Positions 17,505 through 25,667 of a DNA stretch of 56,270 nt are shown here, piece after piece. The notes below the pieces were generated by a model. That model was given only the letters and a program-made list of their open reading frames with translations. It was not told the origin of the DNA and did not search any database. Origin of the DNA: Chloroflexota bacterium (GTDB lineage Bacteria; Chloroflexota; Anaerolineae; Aggregatilineales; Phototrophicaceae); contig JAEZAF010000109.1 in assembly GCA_023430545.1 (NCBI GenBank), positions 1 to 56,270 on the forward strand, read 5' to 3'. Every line of letters starts with the position of its first letter. Position 1 is the first letter of the stretch. The translations under genes and the position numbers were made by a program.

Positions 17505-19475
17505 ATGTTTGGATTGGACGGCGGCCGCCGTTTGATGGAGGGGGAAACCCTCAAACCGACGAACTTAAGTGCCACCTTTCTGCGTTTCTGGCAGTATTTT
17601 CGCGAGCACTGGGGCTATCTGCTGATCGTCCTGATCCTGTGCGTGGTCAGCGTGTGGTCTTCAGTGACCATCCCCCGCGTCACGGAACAGGCAGTCAACT
17701 GTTTTATCGCGCCGCGTAATCCGGCGGACTGCACCTATATCACCCTCACGCCGGACATAACGACGGCGGATAAGATCACCGGCCTGGGCGAACTCGCCCT
17801 GCTGATGATCGGGCTGATCCTGTTAAGCGCCGCGACGGTCGGGATGGCCTTCTTCGCGATGCGCCTTGCCGGCCAGAAGGTACTGCTGGAGATCCGCCGC
17901 GACCTCTTCCGCAAAATCCACGCGCTGTCGCTTGGCTATTACGCGGAGCATGAACTCGGCGACATCATGAGCCGCGTCACCAATGATACTGACACCATCA
18001 ATCAGGCGTTCAGCTTCGCACTGCTGAACCTGTTTCTCGGCTTCATGTCGATTGGCTGGGTGCTGATCGTCATGCTTCAGGCCAATGTGCCGTACACTCT
18101 GCTCAGCCTGACCGTGGTGCCGTTCATCATCGCGGCCACCGCCTATTTCTCAACACAGGCGCGGCGGGCCTACCGTAAGAGCCGTCAGGAGATGGGCAGC
18201 GTCAATGCTGACCTTCAGGAGAGTATCTCCGGCGCACGTGAAGTACAGGCCTTCAACCGAGAAGAAGAAAGCATCGAGAGCTTCCGCCAGACCAACGCCG
18301 CCAACCGCGACATCAACATCCGGGCGGCGGCCTTCAGCAGTGCGCTGAACCCATCGATTGAAGCACTCGGTTACGTCTCGCTGGCGGTCGTCATGCTGGT
18401 CGGCGGGATCTCTGTACTGCGGAATGAACCGCTGCTGCCCGGAACCGGCGTGATCTCGCTCGGGCTGGTGCTGGCCTTCATCCAGTACACGCAGCGCTTC
18501 AATCAGCCTATCCAGCAGATCGCCCTGCTGTGGACCAACGTCCAGAGCGCGATTGCAGGCGGCGAGCGTATCTTCGCGCTGATGGATACGCCGGTCGCAG
18601 TTGAGGACCGGCCCGGTGCGCAGGAACTCACCAGAATTGAAGGCCGCGTCAGGTTCGATAACGTGTGGGCCGGGTACAAGGCCGATGAACCGGTGCTGAA
18701 GGGCGTCAGCTTCGAGATCGAGCCGGGGAAAACCGTCGCCATCGTTGGGCCGACCGGTGCCGGCAAAACCACGATCATCAATCTCATCCCGCGCTTCTAC
18801 GATGTCAGTGACGGGGCAGTGACGATTGACGGCGTCGATGTCCGCGATGTGACGCAGGACAGCCTGCGCAGCCAGATCGGGATCGTACTCCAGGACAGCT
18901 TCCTGTTCTCGACCACGGTGATGGAGAATATCCGCTATGGGCGGCTGGACGCGACTGACGAGGAAGTGATTGCGGCGGCAAAGCTGGTGCAGGCCGACAG
19001 CTTCATCGAACGTCTGCCCGATGGCTATCAGACCGTACTCGGTGAGCGCGGCGGCGGGTTGAGTCAGGGACAGCGCCAGCTTTTATCCATCGCACGGGCA
19101 GCGCTGGCCGATCCGCGTATTCTGATCCTCGACGAAGCGACATCCAGCGTCGATACCCGCACCGAGCGACTGATCCAGCAGTCACTGGAAAAGCTGCTGC
19201 ACGGTCGCACCAGCTTTGTGATCGCTCACCGCCTCAGTACCATCCGCAATGCCGATGTAGTGATGATGGTCAGCGCGGGTGAGATTATCGAGCGCGGCAA
19301 CCATCAGACCCTGCTCGAGCAGCACGGCGCGTACTACGATCTGTACATGAGCCAGTTCAAATCCGCCGAAGACACCGAACAGGACCGAATCGAGCGGCTC
19401 GCCTCAGTGGTTCCCCTCACTGCTGATCAGACTGGCAGTAAAAACGCCACCCTTAAAGAAGATCCGGGGGTATAA
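17505..19475 (+). CDS. ABC exporter half, second pair (canonical Walker B)
   Basis: 656 aa, starting 5 bp after its partner's stop. Six TM helices (about 35-340); a short loop after TM1 contains two Cys (CFIAP and DCTYI), possibly an external disulfide. ATPase domain: Walker A GPTGAGKTT, signature LSQGQRQL (Gly to Gln), Walker B ILILDEATSSVD with catalytic Glu, H-loop AHRLST. The signature/Walker pattern is the exact complement of the previous gene. A hydrophilic tail of about 30 residues ends the protein. The module padR-ABC-ABC ends at the bidirectional terminator at 19506-19540. Confidence 0.94.
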   Translation: MFGLDGGRRLMEGETLKPTNLSATFLRFWQYFREHWGYLLIVLILCVVSVWSSVTIPRVTEQAVNCFIAPRNPADCTYITLTPDITTADKITGLGELALLMIGLILLSAATVGMAFFAMRLAGQKVLLEIRRDLFRKIHALSLGYYAEHELGDIMSRVTNDTDTINQAFSFALLNLFLGFMSIGWVLIVMLQANVPYTLLSLTVVPFIIAATAYFSTQARRAYRKSRQEMGSVNADLQESISGAREVQAFNREEESIESFRQTNAANRDINIRAAAFSSALNPSIEALGYVSLAVVMLVGGISVLRNEPLLPGTGVISLGLVLAFIQYTQRFNQPIQQIALLWTNVQSAIAGGERIFALMDTPVAVEDRPGAQELTRIEGRVRFDNVWAGYKADEPVLKGVSFEIEPGKTVAIVGPTGAGKTTIINLIPRFYDVSDGAVTIDGVDVRDVTQDSLRSQIGIVLQDSFLFSTTVMENIRYGRLDATDEEVIAAAKLVQADSFIERLPDGYQTVLGERGGGLSQGQRQLLSIARAALADPRILILDEATSSVDTRTERLIQQSLEKLLHGRTSFVIAHRLSTIRNADVVMMVSAGEIIERGNHQTLLEQHGAYYDLYMSQFKSAEDTEQDRIERLASVVPLTADQTGSKNATLKEDPGV

Positions 19476-19505
19476 GGGCGGGTTTTCCCACGATCGTTTC
19501 AAACA

Positions 19506-19540
19506 AAAACGGGACGCTGTGAGCATAAGCGTCCCGTTTT
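19506..19540. terminator. Bidirectional terminator between convergent genes
   Basis: AAAACGGGACGCT (19506-19518), 9-nt loop, AGCGTCCCGTTTT (19528-19540): a perfect 13-bp inverted repeat including A and T tracts. It serves the ABC operon from the left and the NYN gene from the right. Confidence 0.85.
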
Positions 19541-19562
19541 ATTTATAAAGCTGTTGATAAGC

Positions 19563-21740
19563 TCATTCATTCTCAGGCTGAGGGGTGGTACTTCCACTGG
19601 AGAGCGCATTCGCGACCTGATTCACGGTGTGATGCATCCGAAACAGGCTGTAATTGCCGGAGCGACCCGGCAGTGCGTTCAGCACATTCTCGGTTTCCAT
19701 AATCGACAGCCACAGGTCAAGCTTCCACTGCTCACTCGGTGCTTCCAGCCCCACACTCTGCTTGGTGATGGGCATATCGCGGGTGTACAGCGTCAGCAGG
19801 GTGCGCACAAAGGCGTTCCGTTCCTCAAGTAACTGCCGGACAAGCACGCTGTCCATAATCAGCGAAATCCCTTTGGTATTGAAGTTACTCTGGGGATTCG
19901 CGTATTCCTGCACAGTCGCTGCATCGTTCTCAACCAGATACTCCACCGCCCGCTGGAACGAAATGCCATTATCGAAGTTGTTGAGGCGGCGGTGCAGGCT
20001 TCCAAGCGGACACCATGCGAAACTGCGGAAGCTGGTGAACTGCTCCACACTGACGATGATGCGATAGATCATATCGACGGTGTTCGGTTCAACCCGTTCC
20101 AGCTCGTTCAGCGACATCTCCAGCCACAGATTGTCGATCACCCGATCCATCTGCTGATCGAGATACGAAAGCTGCGGGATCTCGCTGGTTTCCTTGATGT
20201 TGATATGGTTGTCAGCCAGCTTGATCACCGGCACCAGATCGTCCGGGTTCTGACGATGCGGCAGCAGTTCGCGCTCAAGGATCTGTTCGCGCACCAGCGC
20301 ATCGATCCAGTGCGAGCGCCACTGATCGTCCACATTCAGGCCGGGGCGTTCCAGCTCACGGTCCATTGCCAGACCTTTCAGCAGGAAGCCATAGTTCACA
20401 TATTCCCAGCCGCGCACCTGTAAGGTATTCGCCACCCGCGTGACAATCCGATCCCGGATCAGGCGCGTGCGCTCGACAATCGGATGCGCGCCGTTGCCGG
20501 TCACGTAACCGTTGGCGACCATCCGCAGCACACCAAGCGAAATCGCCTGCGAAACCAGATCTTCCCCGCGCTGATGCGAGATCGTCGCGCCGACCGTTAC
20601 CAACTGGTCGATCAGCCGCCGGATCGAGATCTGCTCGGCATCCAGTTCCTGCGCCAGCCGGTCGTACTGAATCAGCACGCTCGACCACTGCGACGGCGTA
20701 AAGCTCTCCTGCGTGTCCTCGATCATCGGCGAACGGCTCAGCGACTGATGTGTCTGCAGGCGCGTGAATTCGTCGATGTATTCGGTAATTACACCGGGGT
20801 TATTTTCCAGTACGCGGCTGGTGCTGCCCCGCACGCCCCAGATGATCACACCCTTGCTGCGCTTGACCAGTGTATTCAGCACATCGTTAAAGTCACGGTC
20901 GCCGCTGGCGATGATGTAAATATCTGCGGAGTCGCTGTGGCTGGCATCGGTGATCACATCACGGGCGATGCGCACATCCGCGCTGTTTTTACCTGGCAGG
21001 TTGAACACGGGGTCGATATTCGCCAGCGCCAGACGGCTGGGCGCTTCATCTGCGATTTCGCGTCCATTGGAGTCCACCAGCGGCGGCAGGGTCCCACGCT
21101 GGCCCCACGGCGCATAGGCCGCCATCTTGACGACATGGCCGTGCGCCTTGGCCTGATTGACAAACGCACTCACCAGCGCATCGAGATTAACCACAAAGCC
21201 CTGTTCATTCAGGCTGATCGAGATATTCTCGAAGTCCACATAAACAGCGACGTTCTTGGTTTGCAGGCCGAGCAGCGTTTCCAGCGGCTGATAGATGACC
21301 TCATCCGCGAATTCGGTCCCCTGCAGCACATCTTCCGAACCCCACATGCGGATACGGGCATTGCGTGTGCGCTGCACCCGCCGCACCAGCGGAATCAGAT
21401 CACGGCTGGTGGTCGCCAGAATCAGTTCACTGACCGGTTCAGGGTCATAGGAGAAATAGTGGATGATCAGCGCATCCGTCATGTCTTCGCGGCGTGGGAT
21501 ATCAAAGACTTCATACCCCGCCGCTTTGAACACATATTGCAGGTCAAAGGGGGTCTGATCGCGATGCTTCTGCCAGTCGGCAACCGCAATCGCCTTCAGT
21601 TTATCAGCGCTGATGAGACCCGCAGCCATTGCCGCGTTCCCGCGCAGTCCTACGGCGAGTTCCTGAAAATCGACCGCAGTCCCACGACTTCGAAATCGCT
21701 GCAACAAATCATCAACGTCTAGAACCAGATAAGCAGCCAT
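19563..21740 (-). CDS. Tandem NYN-domain protein, putative nuclease/RNA-binding
   Basis: 725 aa, cytosolic. Two PIN-like NYN domains lie in tandem. Domain 1 (about 1-155) has LVLDVDDLL at the start and TTSRDLIPLV (D114), with D86/D89 between. Domain 2 (about 162-328) is canonical: VYVDFEN (D169), KNSADVRIARD (D255, D261) and IIASGDRDF (D281, D283), the acidic set that binds metal in NYN/LabA-type nucleases. Both end in an MWG or IWG strand, supporting duplication. The C-terminal 400 residues have two or three winged-helix-like, LOTUS/OST-HTH-like stretches (weak), with no motif I can name. A role in RNA turnover is inference. It has its own promoter at 21887-21915 and is monocistronic. Confidence 0.85.
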   Translation of the reverse strand: MAAYLVLDVDDLLQRFRSRGTAVDFQELAVGLRGNAAMAAGLISADKLKAIAVADWQKHRDQTPFDLQYVFKAAGYEVFDIPRREDMTDALIIHYFSYDPEPVSELILATTSRDLIPLVRRVQRTRNARIRMWGSEDVLQGTEFADEVIYQPLETLLGLQTKNVAVYVDFENISISLNEQGFVVNLDALVSAFVNQAKAHGHVVKMAAYAPWGQRGTLPPLVDSNGREIADEAPSRLALANIDPVFNLPGKNSADVRIARDVITDASHSDSADIYIIASGDRDFNDVLNTLVKRSKGVIIWGVRGSTSRVLENNPGVITEYIDEFTRLQTHQSLSRSPMIEDTQESFTPSQWSSVLIQYDRLAQELDAEQISIRRLIDQLVTVGATISHQRGEDLVSQAISLGVLRMVANGYVTGNGAHPIVERTRLIRDRIVTRVANTLQVRGWEYVNYGFLLKGLAMDRELERPGLNVDDQWRSHWIDALVREQILERELLPHRQNPDDLVPVIKLADNHINIKETSEIPQLSYLDQQMDRVIDNLWLEMSLNELERVEPNTVDMIYRIIVSVEQFTSFRSFAWCPLGSLHRRLNNFDNGISFQRAVEYLVENDAATVQEYANPQSNFNTKGISLIMDSVLVRQLLEERNAFVRTLLTLYTRDMPITKQSVGLEAPSEQWKLDLWLSIMETENVLNALPGRSGNYSLFRMHHTVNQVANALSSGSTTPQPENE

Positions 21741-21886
21741 TAATCATAATCCTAAAAAAATCGCTTGCGATTCAACAGTACGAGCAGGTCGTGATAATCG
21801 CTCAGTACTGGGCAAGCATAGCGCCACATCCGTGGCGATAATTTTCTGACATCAGGGAAAGAGTCGAAACCAGCTTCGAATATTTG

Positions 21887-21915
21887 ATTGTAGCAAAACC
21901 TGCGTACCTCTACAA
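21887..21915 (-). promoter_or_regulatory. Promoter for the tandem-NYN gene
   Basis: On the minus strand TTGTAG (21915-21910), a 17-nt spacer and TACAAT (21892-21887), with TGC directly before the -10 (extended -10). The leader of about 140 nt contains a small hairpin, CGCCAC-ATCC-GTGGCG (21822-21837). The rest of the 21741-22233 gap holds nothing else I can name apart from the terminator at 22080. Confidence 0.62.
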
Positions 21916-22079
21916 CACTACGCAAGTGCCAAACCCCTTTTGACAGCCCAAAATTGTATGAGAATACGGACACAGTCTGATGAAAGTTTCACTTTCGCCT
22001 GTGATCCCTGTGGTTAATGCATTCGTATGCATTATATCGCAATCCACCCTGCCGAGGAAGAGAACCCGTTACGAACGCC

Positions 22080-22127
22080 AAAAAAAAGCGGCAGTTCCGC
22101 CCTATATCCTGTGGGCAGACTGCCGCT
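22080..22127 (-). terminator. Terminator after the acyl-CoA dehydrogenase gene
   Basis: AGCGGCAGT (22087-22095) pairs with ACTGCCGCT (22119-22127), with a nested GCCC/GGGC. On the minus strand it is followed by T8. It lies about 105 bp beyond the dehydrogenase stop at 22234. Confidence 0.8.
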
Positions 22128-22233
22128 TCAGTGCGCTGAATTTGAATTGTTTGTTACATGCAGATCACAAAGGCGCAGCCCAGACTAAACCGGCCTAACG
22201 AACCTGTCAGGCCTGCAATGAGACCGCTACGAT

Positions 22234-23403
22234 CTAGCGAAACAGCTCACGGACGATGATATTCCGCTGAATCTCGCTCGTCCCTTCGTAGATCTGGAAG
22301 ATCTTCACATCGCGCAGCAGTTTCTCGACAGGATATTCCTTCATAAAGCCGTATCCACCAAAGACCTGCACAGCATCGACGGCTGCTCTGGTCGCCATAT
22401 CGGCTGCGAATGCCTTGGCATAGGCCGCCAGCTTCGGGTTGACGGTTCCATGATCCACCGCCCATGCCGACTGCCACACCAGCAGACGCGACGCTTCGTA
22501 GTTGATCGCCATATCCGCGATTTTATGACCAATGGCCTGATGCTGGTAAATCGGCACGCCGAACGCCTCACGTTCCTTGGCATACTTCACCGATTCTTCC
22601 AGTGCGCGGCGCTGTAAACCGACAGCAGCGGCAGCTACACCCGGACGGCTGTAATCGAAGACCTTCATCGCGATGTAGAAGCCCTGCCCTTCCTGACCGA
22701 TCAGATTTTCGGCGGGGACTTCCACATTTTCGAACACGATTTCGGCGGTATCGCTGGCGCGCTGGCCGAGCTTATCGAATTTGCGACCGATGCTGACACC
22801 CGGCGCATTGCGATCGACGATAAAGGCCGACATACCGCGATGTCCGGCAGATATATCGGTCTTGGCGAAGATCGTGAAGAAGTTGGCGTGGCTGGCGTTG
22901 GTGATAAACGTCTTGGAGCCATTGATCACATAGTGACCATTGCGGCGTTCAGCACGGGTTTCAATCCCGGCCACATTCGAGCCAGCGGCGGCTTCCGTCA
23001 CACCGTAGGAGACGAACTCGCCTTTGTCCACCAGACGTTCGCCCAGCCAGTGCGCCTTCTGCGCATCGTTACCGGCGAGGATGATCGGCAGTGATCCGAG
23101 GCCGTTGGTCGAAATACTGGTGCTGATGCCTGTGCAGCCATAACCCAGTTCTTCCGCAACCAGCACTTCATCGAAGGCCGAAGCCCCAATCCCACCATAT
23201 TCTTCCGGGATATTCATATTGACGATGCCGAGTTCCCGTGCCTTGTGGAAGATCGCTTCCGGGAATTTGGCTTCATGGTCATATTCTTCAGCGACCGGGA
23301 TAATCTCGCTGGCGGCGAAATCGCGGGCCATCTTTTGCAGCATCTTCTGCTCGTCAGTCAATTCAAAGCTGACGCCGGTCTGGACCTTCTGTGTCTGAAC
23401 CAT
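22234..23403 (-). CDS. Acyl-CoA dehydrogenase
   Basis: 389 aa from the ATG at 23403 (GGAGAAG 8 nt upstream). A FAD flavoprotein that makes the alpha-beta double bond in acyl-CoA thioesters and passes electrons to ETF. The N-terminal helical domain (about 10-120) contains IPEEYGG; the middle beta domain has VTEAAAGSN and GSKTFITNA; the C-terminal helical domain has the KYAKEREAFGVPIYQHQAI signature, VQVFGGYGFMKEYPVE, and the catalytic Glu region YEGTSEIQRNIIVREL. The length is standard. Chain-length preference cannot be told. No other beta-oxidation or ETF gene is near, so it is solitary. Confidence 0.95.
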   Translation of the reverse strand: MVQTQKVQTGVSFELTDEQKMLQKMARDFAASEIIPVAEEYDHEAKFPEAIFHKARELGIVNMNIPEEYGGIGASAFDEVLVAEELGYGCTGISTSISTNGLGSLPIILAGNDAQKAHWLGERLVDKGEFVSYGVTEAAAGSNVAGIETRAERRNGHYVINGSKTFITNASHANFFTIFAKTDISAGHRGMSAFIVDRNAPGVSIGRKFDKLGQRASDTAEIVFENVEVPAENLIGQEGQGFYIAMKVFDYSRPGVAAAAVGLQRRALEESVKYAKEREAFGVPIYQHQAIGHKIADMAINYEASRLLVWQSAWAVDHGTVNPKLAAYAKAFAADMATRAAVDAVQVFGGYGFMKEYPVEKLLRDVKIFQIYEGTSEIQRNIIVRELFR

Positions 23404-23560
23404 AATTGAATCTTCTCCAAAAATACCTATTTTCGCGTTCAATAATTCGCAGGCGATAACGTCATCTCAGGGGCGAGAATTAATTTATCGAGCGTTCGAT
23501 TATTGTATCACTGCTCATGCATCTGCACTACCATTAAGACGCAGTCAAAAAACCCTGCCG

Positions 23561-23566
23561 TATAAT
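23561..23566 (+). promoter_or_regulatory. Possible -10 box for the secreted protease gene
   Basis: TATAAT lies 37 bp before the chosen ATG at 23604. No good -35 is visible at 16-18 bp upstream, so the call rests on the -10 alone. Confidence 0.35.
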
Positions 23567-23603
23567 GGGCAAAGACTATTTTTACGGAAGGATCTTATAC
23601 TCC

Positions 23604-25586
23604 ATGAAATTATCGCTTCGGTCACCAGCCCTCATCCTGACCATGCTGCTCGCTGCGGTGACGGCGTTCTCGATTCCGGCCTTCACCCAGGCTGCCCAGC
23701 TTACGACCCTCGACGGCTGGTTCTCGACAGTCTATGGCTTACCAGAACCCGGCTCCGCAGATCAGTCTGAGAAGCAGATCTTCATGTTAAGCACCGATGA
23801 TGGCCGCAGCTTCGAGCTGAACCTCACGCCGTCAGTCCTGCAGGCAGCAGGCGGTTTCGCTGTACTCAATGGCAGTTACGTTCGCGTCACTATCAGCGCC
23901 CAGACCGACCGCGATGTCCTGATCACAGGCGGCACCGTCACTGTGGAGTCTATCAGCATGGCCCCGCTGCCGCTGCGGATGCCACCCGGCGTCGGATCTT
24001 CGCGTGCCGTTCTGGGATCGCAGCCCTGGGTGACGATTCTGTGCGCCTTTCCCGGCACACCCGTCGGTTATGGCACACAGGATGTCCCTTACTTTCAGGG
24101 CATGTACAGTGATCAGAAACCCGGCATGGATCACTACTGGCGTCAGCAGTCCTTCGGTAAGGTCAATATGGTCGGCAGTCAGACCTTCGGCTGGTTCACA
24201 CTGGATAGCCCCCAGACCGACTACTACCCGACTCCGGGTGTCGGCAGTAATGTGGTGGTCCTCGACCGACTGGCACAGGACTGCATCGACAAGGCCGATC
24301 CCACAGTGGATTTCAGCAGCTTCAAAGGCATCAACTTCATGTTCAATGGTTCGCTTGATGCCTATGCATGGGGCGGGGCCGGAATGGTCACGACCGATGC
24401 TGTCTACAGCTACTGGCGTATGACGTGGAATCCGCCTTTCTCGTGGCGAGACATTACCGTTGTCTCGCATGAAATCGGTCATGGCTTCGGCCTGCCGCAC
24501 GCCAACAACTACGACGGCGACAACAATCCTTATGACAACACATGGGATGTCATGAGTGAAACCTACTATTTCTGCTCGAAGTCCTATGATCCTGCCTATG
24601 GCTGTCTCGGCCAGCACACCAACGCCTTCCACAAGGATCATCTGGGCTGGTTCGCCTCCGCACAGCGCCTGACACTCAATGCTGACCGCGATAACATCAT
24701 GCTCGACCATGTCGCGATGCAGAACCCGCAGAATTATCAGATCGTGATCATCCCGATTCCGGGCACCTCTAAAAAGTATGTGGTGGAAGCGCGCCAGACG
24801 GCCAACTCCAACTACGACGCCAAGCTCGCAGGCAAGGCGGTGATCATCCACGAGATCGATATGGACCGCCAGCAGTGGGCATGGCTGGTCGGCGGCACAA
24901 CCGATGCCAAATCCCGCTCGCTGGAAAATAATCAGGCAAATCCCGATGGTGCATGGCTGGTCGGTGAAACCTTCAACGATGCAGCCAAAGATATCTCGAT
25001 CTCGGTTGTTTCAGAAACAGCCAACGGTTTTGTGATTTCGGTCGATATGCCATTTGTTCCCGTCACACCGACGCCGACCACACCACCAATCCCGCCGACC
25101 TTACCTCCCACCGCTAATCTGATCCGCAACGGTGGGATGGAAGCCGCGACCGATAACGGCAGCCTGCCGGATGACTGGGCATTCAAGAATCTCACAAAGG
25201 ACAAGCTGAAGTGCGATAACCCGGCCAAGAATAAGTTCTTCGCCTATGCCGGTAACTGCGCCTTCATGTTCAAGGGTGGTCCGGGTGAAGCCAGCAAACT
25301 GACCCAGACCTACACGCCGACTGCGTCACTCACGGGCACGCTCTCCACGGAACTTTACACGCAGGGCAGCAATGAAGCCGTGAATGGCAAGTTCACCGTC
25401 AAAGTGTTCTACTCCAATGGCGACAAGGCCAAGCTGAAGGTCAGCGTCCTGCCGAGTGCCAGCTACACCCGTCGCACCGGCACCCTGAAGCTGAACGGCA
25501 GTGTCACCAAAATAAAATTCATCCTCGCCAACAGCAGCACCGGCGGCAAGGTGTTCATCGACAACGTCAAGGCCGTGGTGAACTAA
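23604..25586 (+). CDS. Secreted metzincin-type zinc protease with C-terminal beta-domain
   Basis: 660 aa from the ATG at 23604 (GGAAGGA upstream; the longer frame adds a non-signal leader). The signal peptide ends about residue 30 (AFTQAAQ). The central domain has the zinc motif HEIGHGFGLPH (H289, E290, H293, H299) and a Met-turn WDVM (M317), so the HExxHxxGxxH plus Met fold of metzincins; it looks closest to the gametolysin (M11) group. A Pro/Thr linker (about 490-515, TPTPTTPPIPP) leads to a C-terminal domain of about 150 residues that starts NLIRNGGME, as carbohydrate-binding jelly rolls (CBM4/9-like) do. Likely an extracellular protease attached to polysaccharide; substrate unknown. Confidence 0.85.
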   Translation: MKLSLRSPALILTMLLAAVTAFSIPAFTQAAQLTTLDGWFSTVYGLPEPGSADQSEKQIFMLSTDDGRSFELNLTPSVLQAAGGFAVLNGSYVRVTISAQTDRDVLITGGTVTVESISMAPLPLRMPPGVGSSRAVLGSQPWVTILCAFPGTPVGYGTQDVPYFQGMYSDQKPGMDHYWRQQSFGKVNMVGSQTFGWFTLDSPQTDYYPTPGVGSNVVVLDRLAQDCIDKADPTVDFSSFKGINFMFNGSLDAYAWGGAGMVTTDAVYSYWRMTWNPPFSWRDITVVSHEIGHGFGLPHANNYDGDNNPYDNTWDVMSETYYFCSKSYDPAYGCLGQHTNAFHKDHLGWFASAQRLTLNADRDNIMLDHVAMQNPQNYQIVIIPIPGTSKKYVVEARQTANSNYDAKLAGKAVIIHEIDMDRQQWAWLVGGTTDAKSRSLENNQANPDGAWLVGETFNDAAKDISISVVSETANGFVISVDMPFVPVTPTPTTPPIPPTLPPTANLIRNGGMEAATDNGSLPDDWAFKNLTKDKLKCDNPAKNKFFAYAGNCAFMFKGGPGEASKLTQTYTPTASLTGTLSTELYTQGSNEAVNGKFTVKVFYSNGDKAKLKVSVLPSASYTRRTGTLKLNGSVTKIKFILANSSTGGKVFIDNVKAVVN

Positions 25587-25610
25587 CCCACACCTGACCG
25601 CCGTGTCAGT

Positions 25611-25652
25611 AAAAAAAGAGGATCAGCATTGCGAGTGCTGATCCTCTTTTTG
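25611..25652. terminator. Strong bidirectional terminator
   Basis: A6-GAGGATCAGCA (25612-25628), 7-nt loop, TGCTGATCCTC-T5 (25636-25651): a 17-bp perfect inverted repeat between the convergent protease and sbcC genes. Confidence 0.9.
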
Positions 25653-25667
25653 TTGACAAGCAAATCT

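Noticed and set aside
20484..21722. 412-aa plus-strand frame opposite the tandem-NYN gene
   Set aside because: Shadow; the NYN gene has motifs and a promoter, this one has neither.
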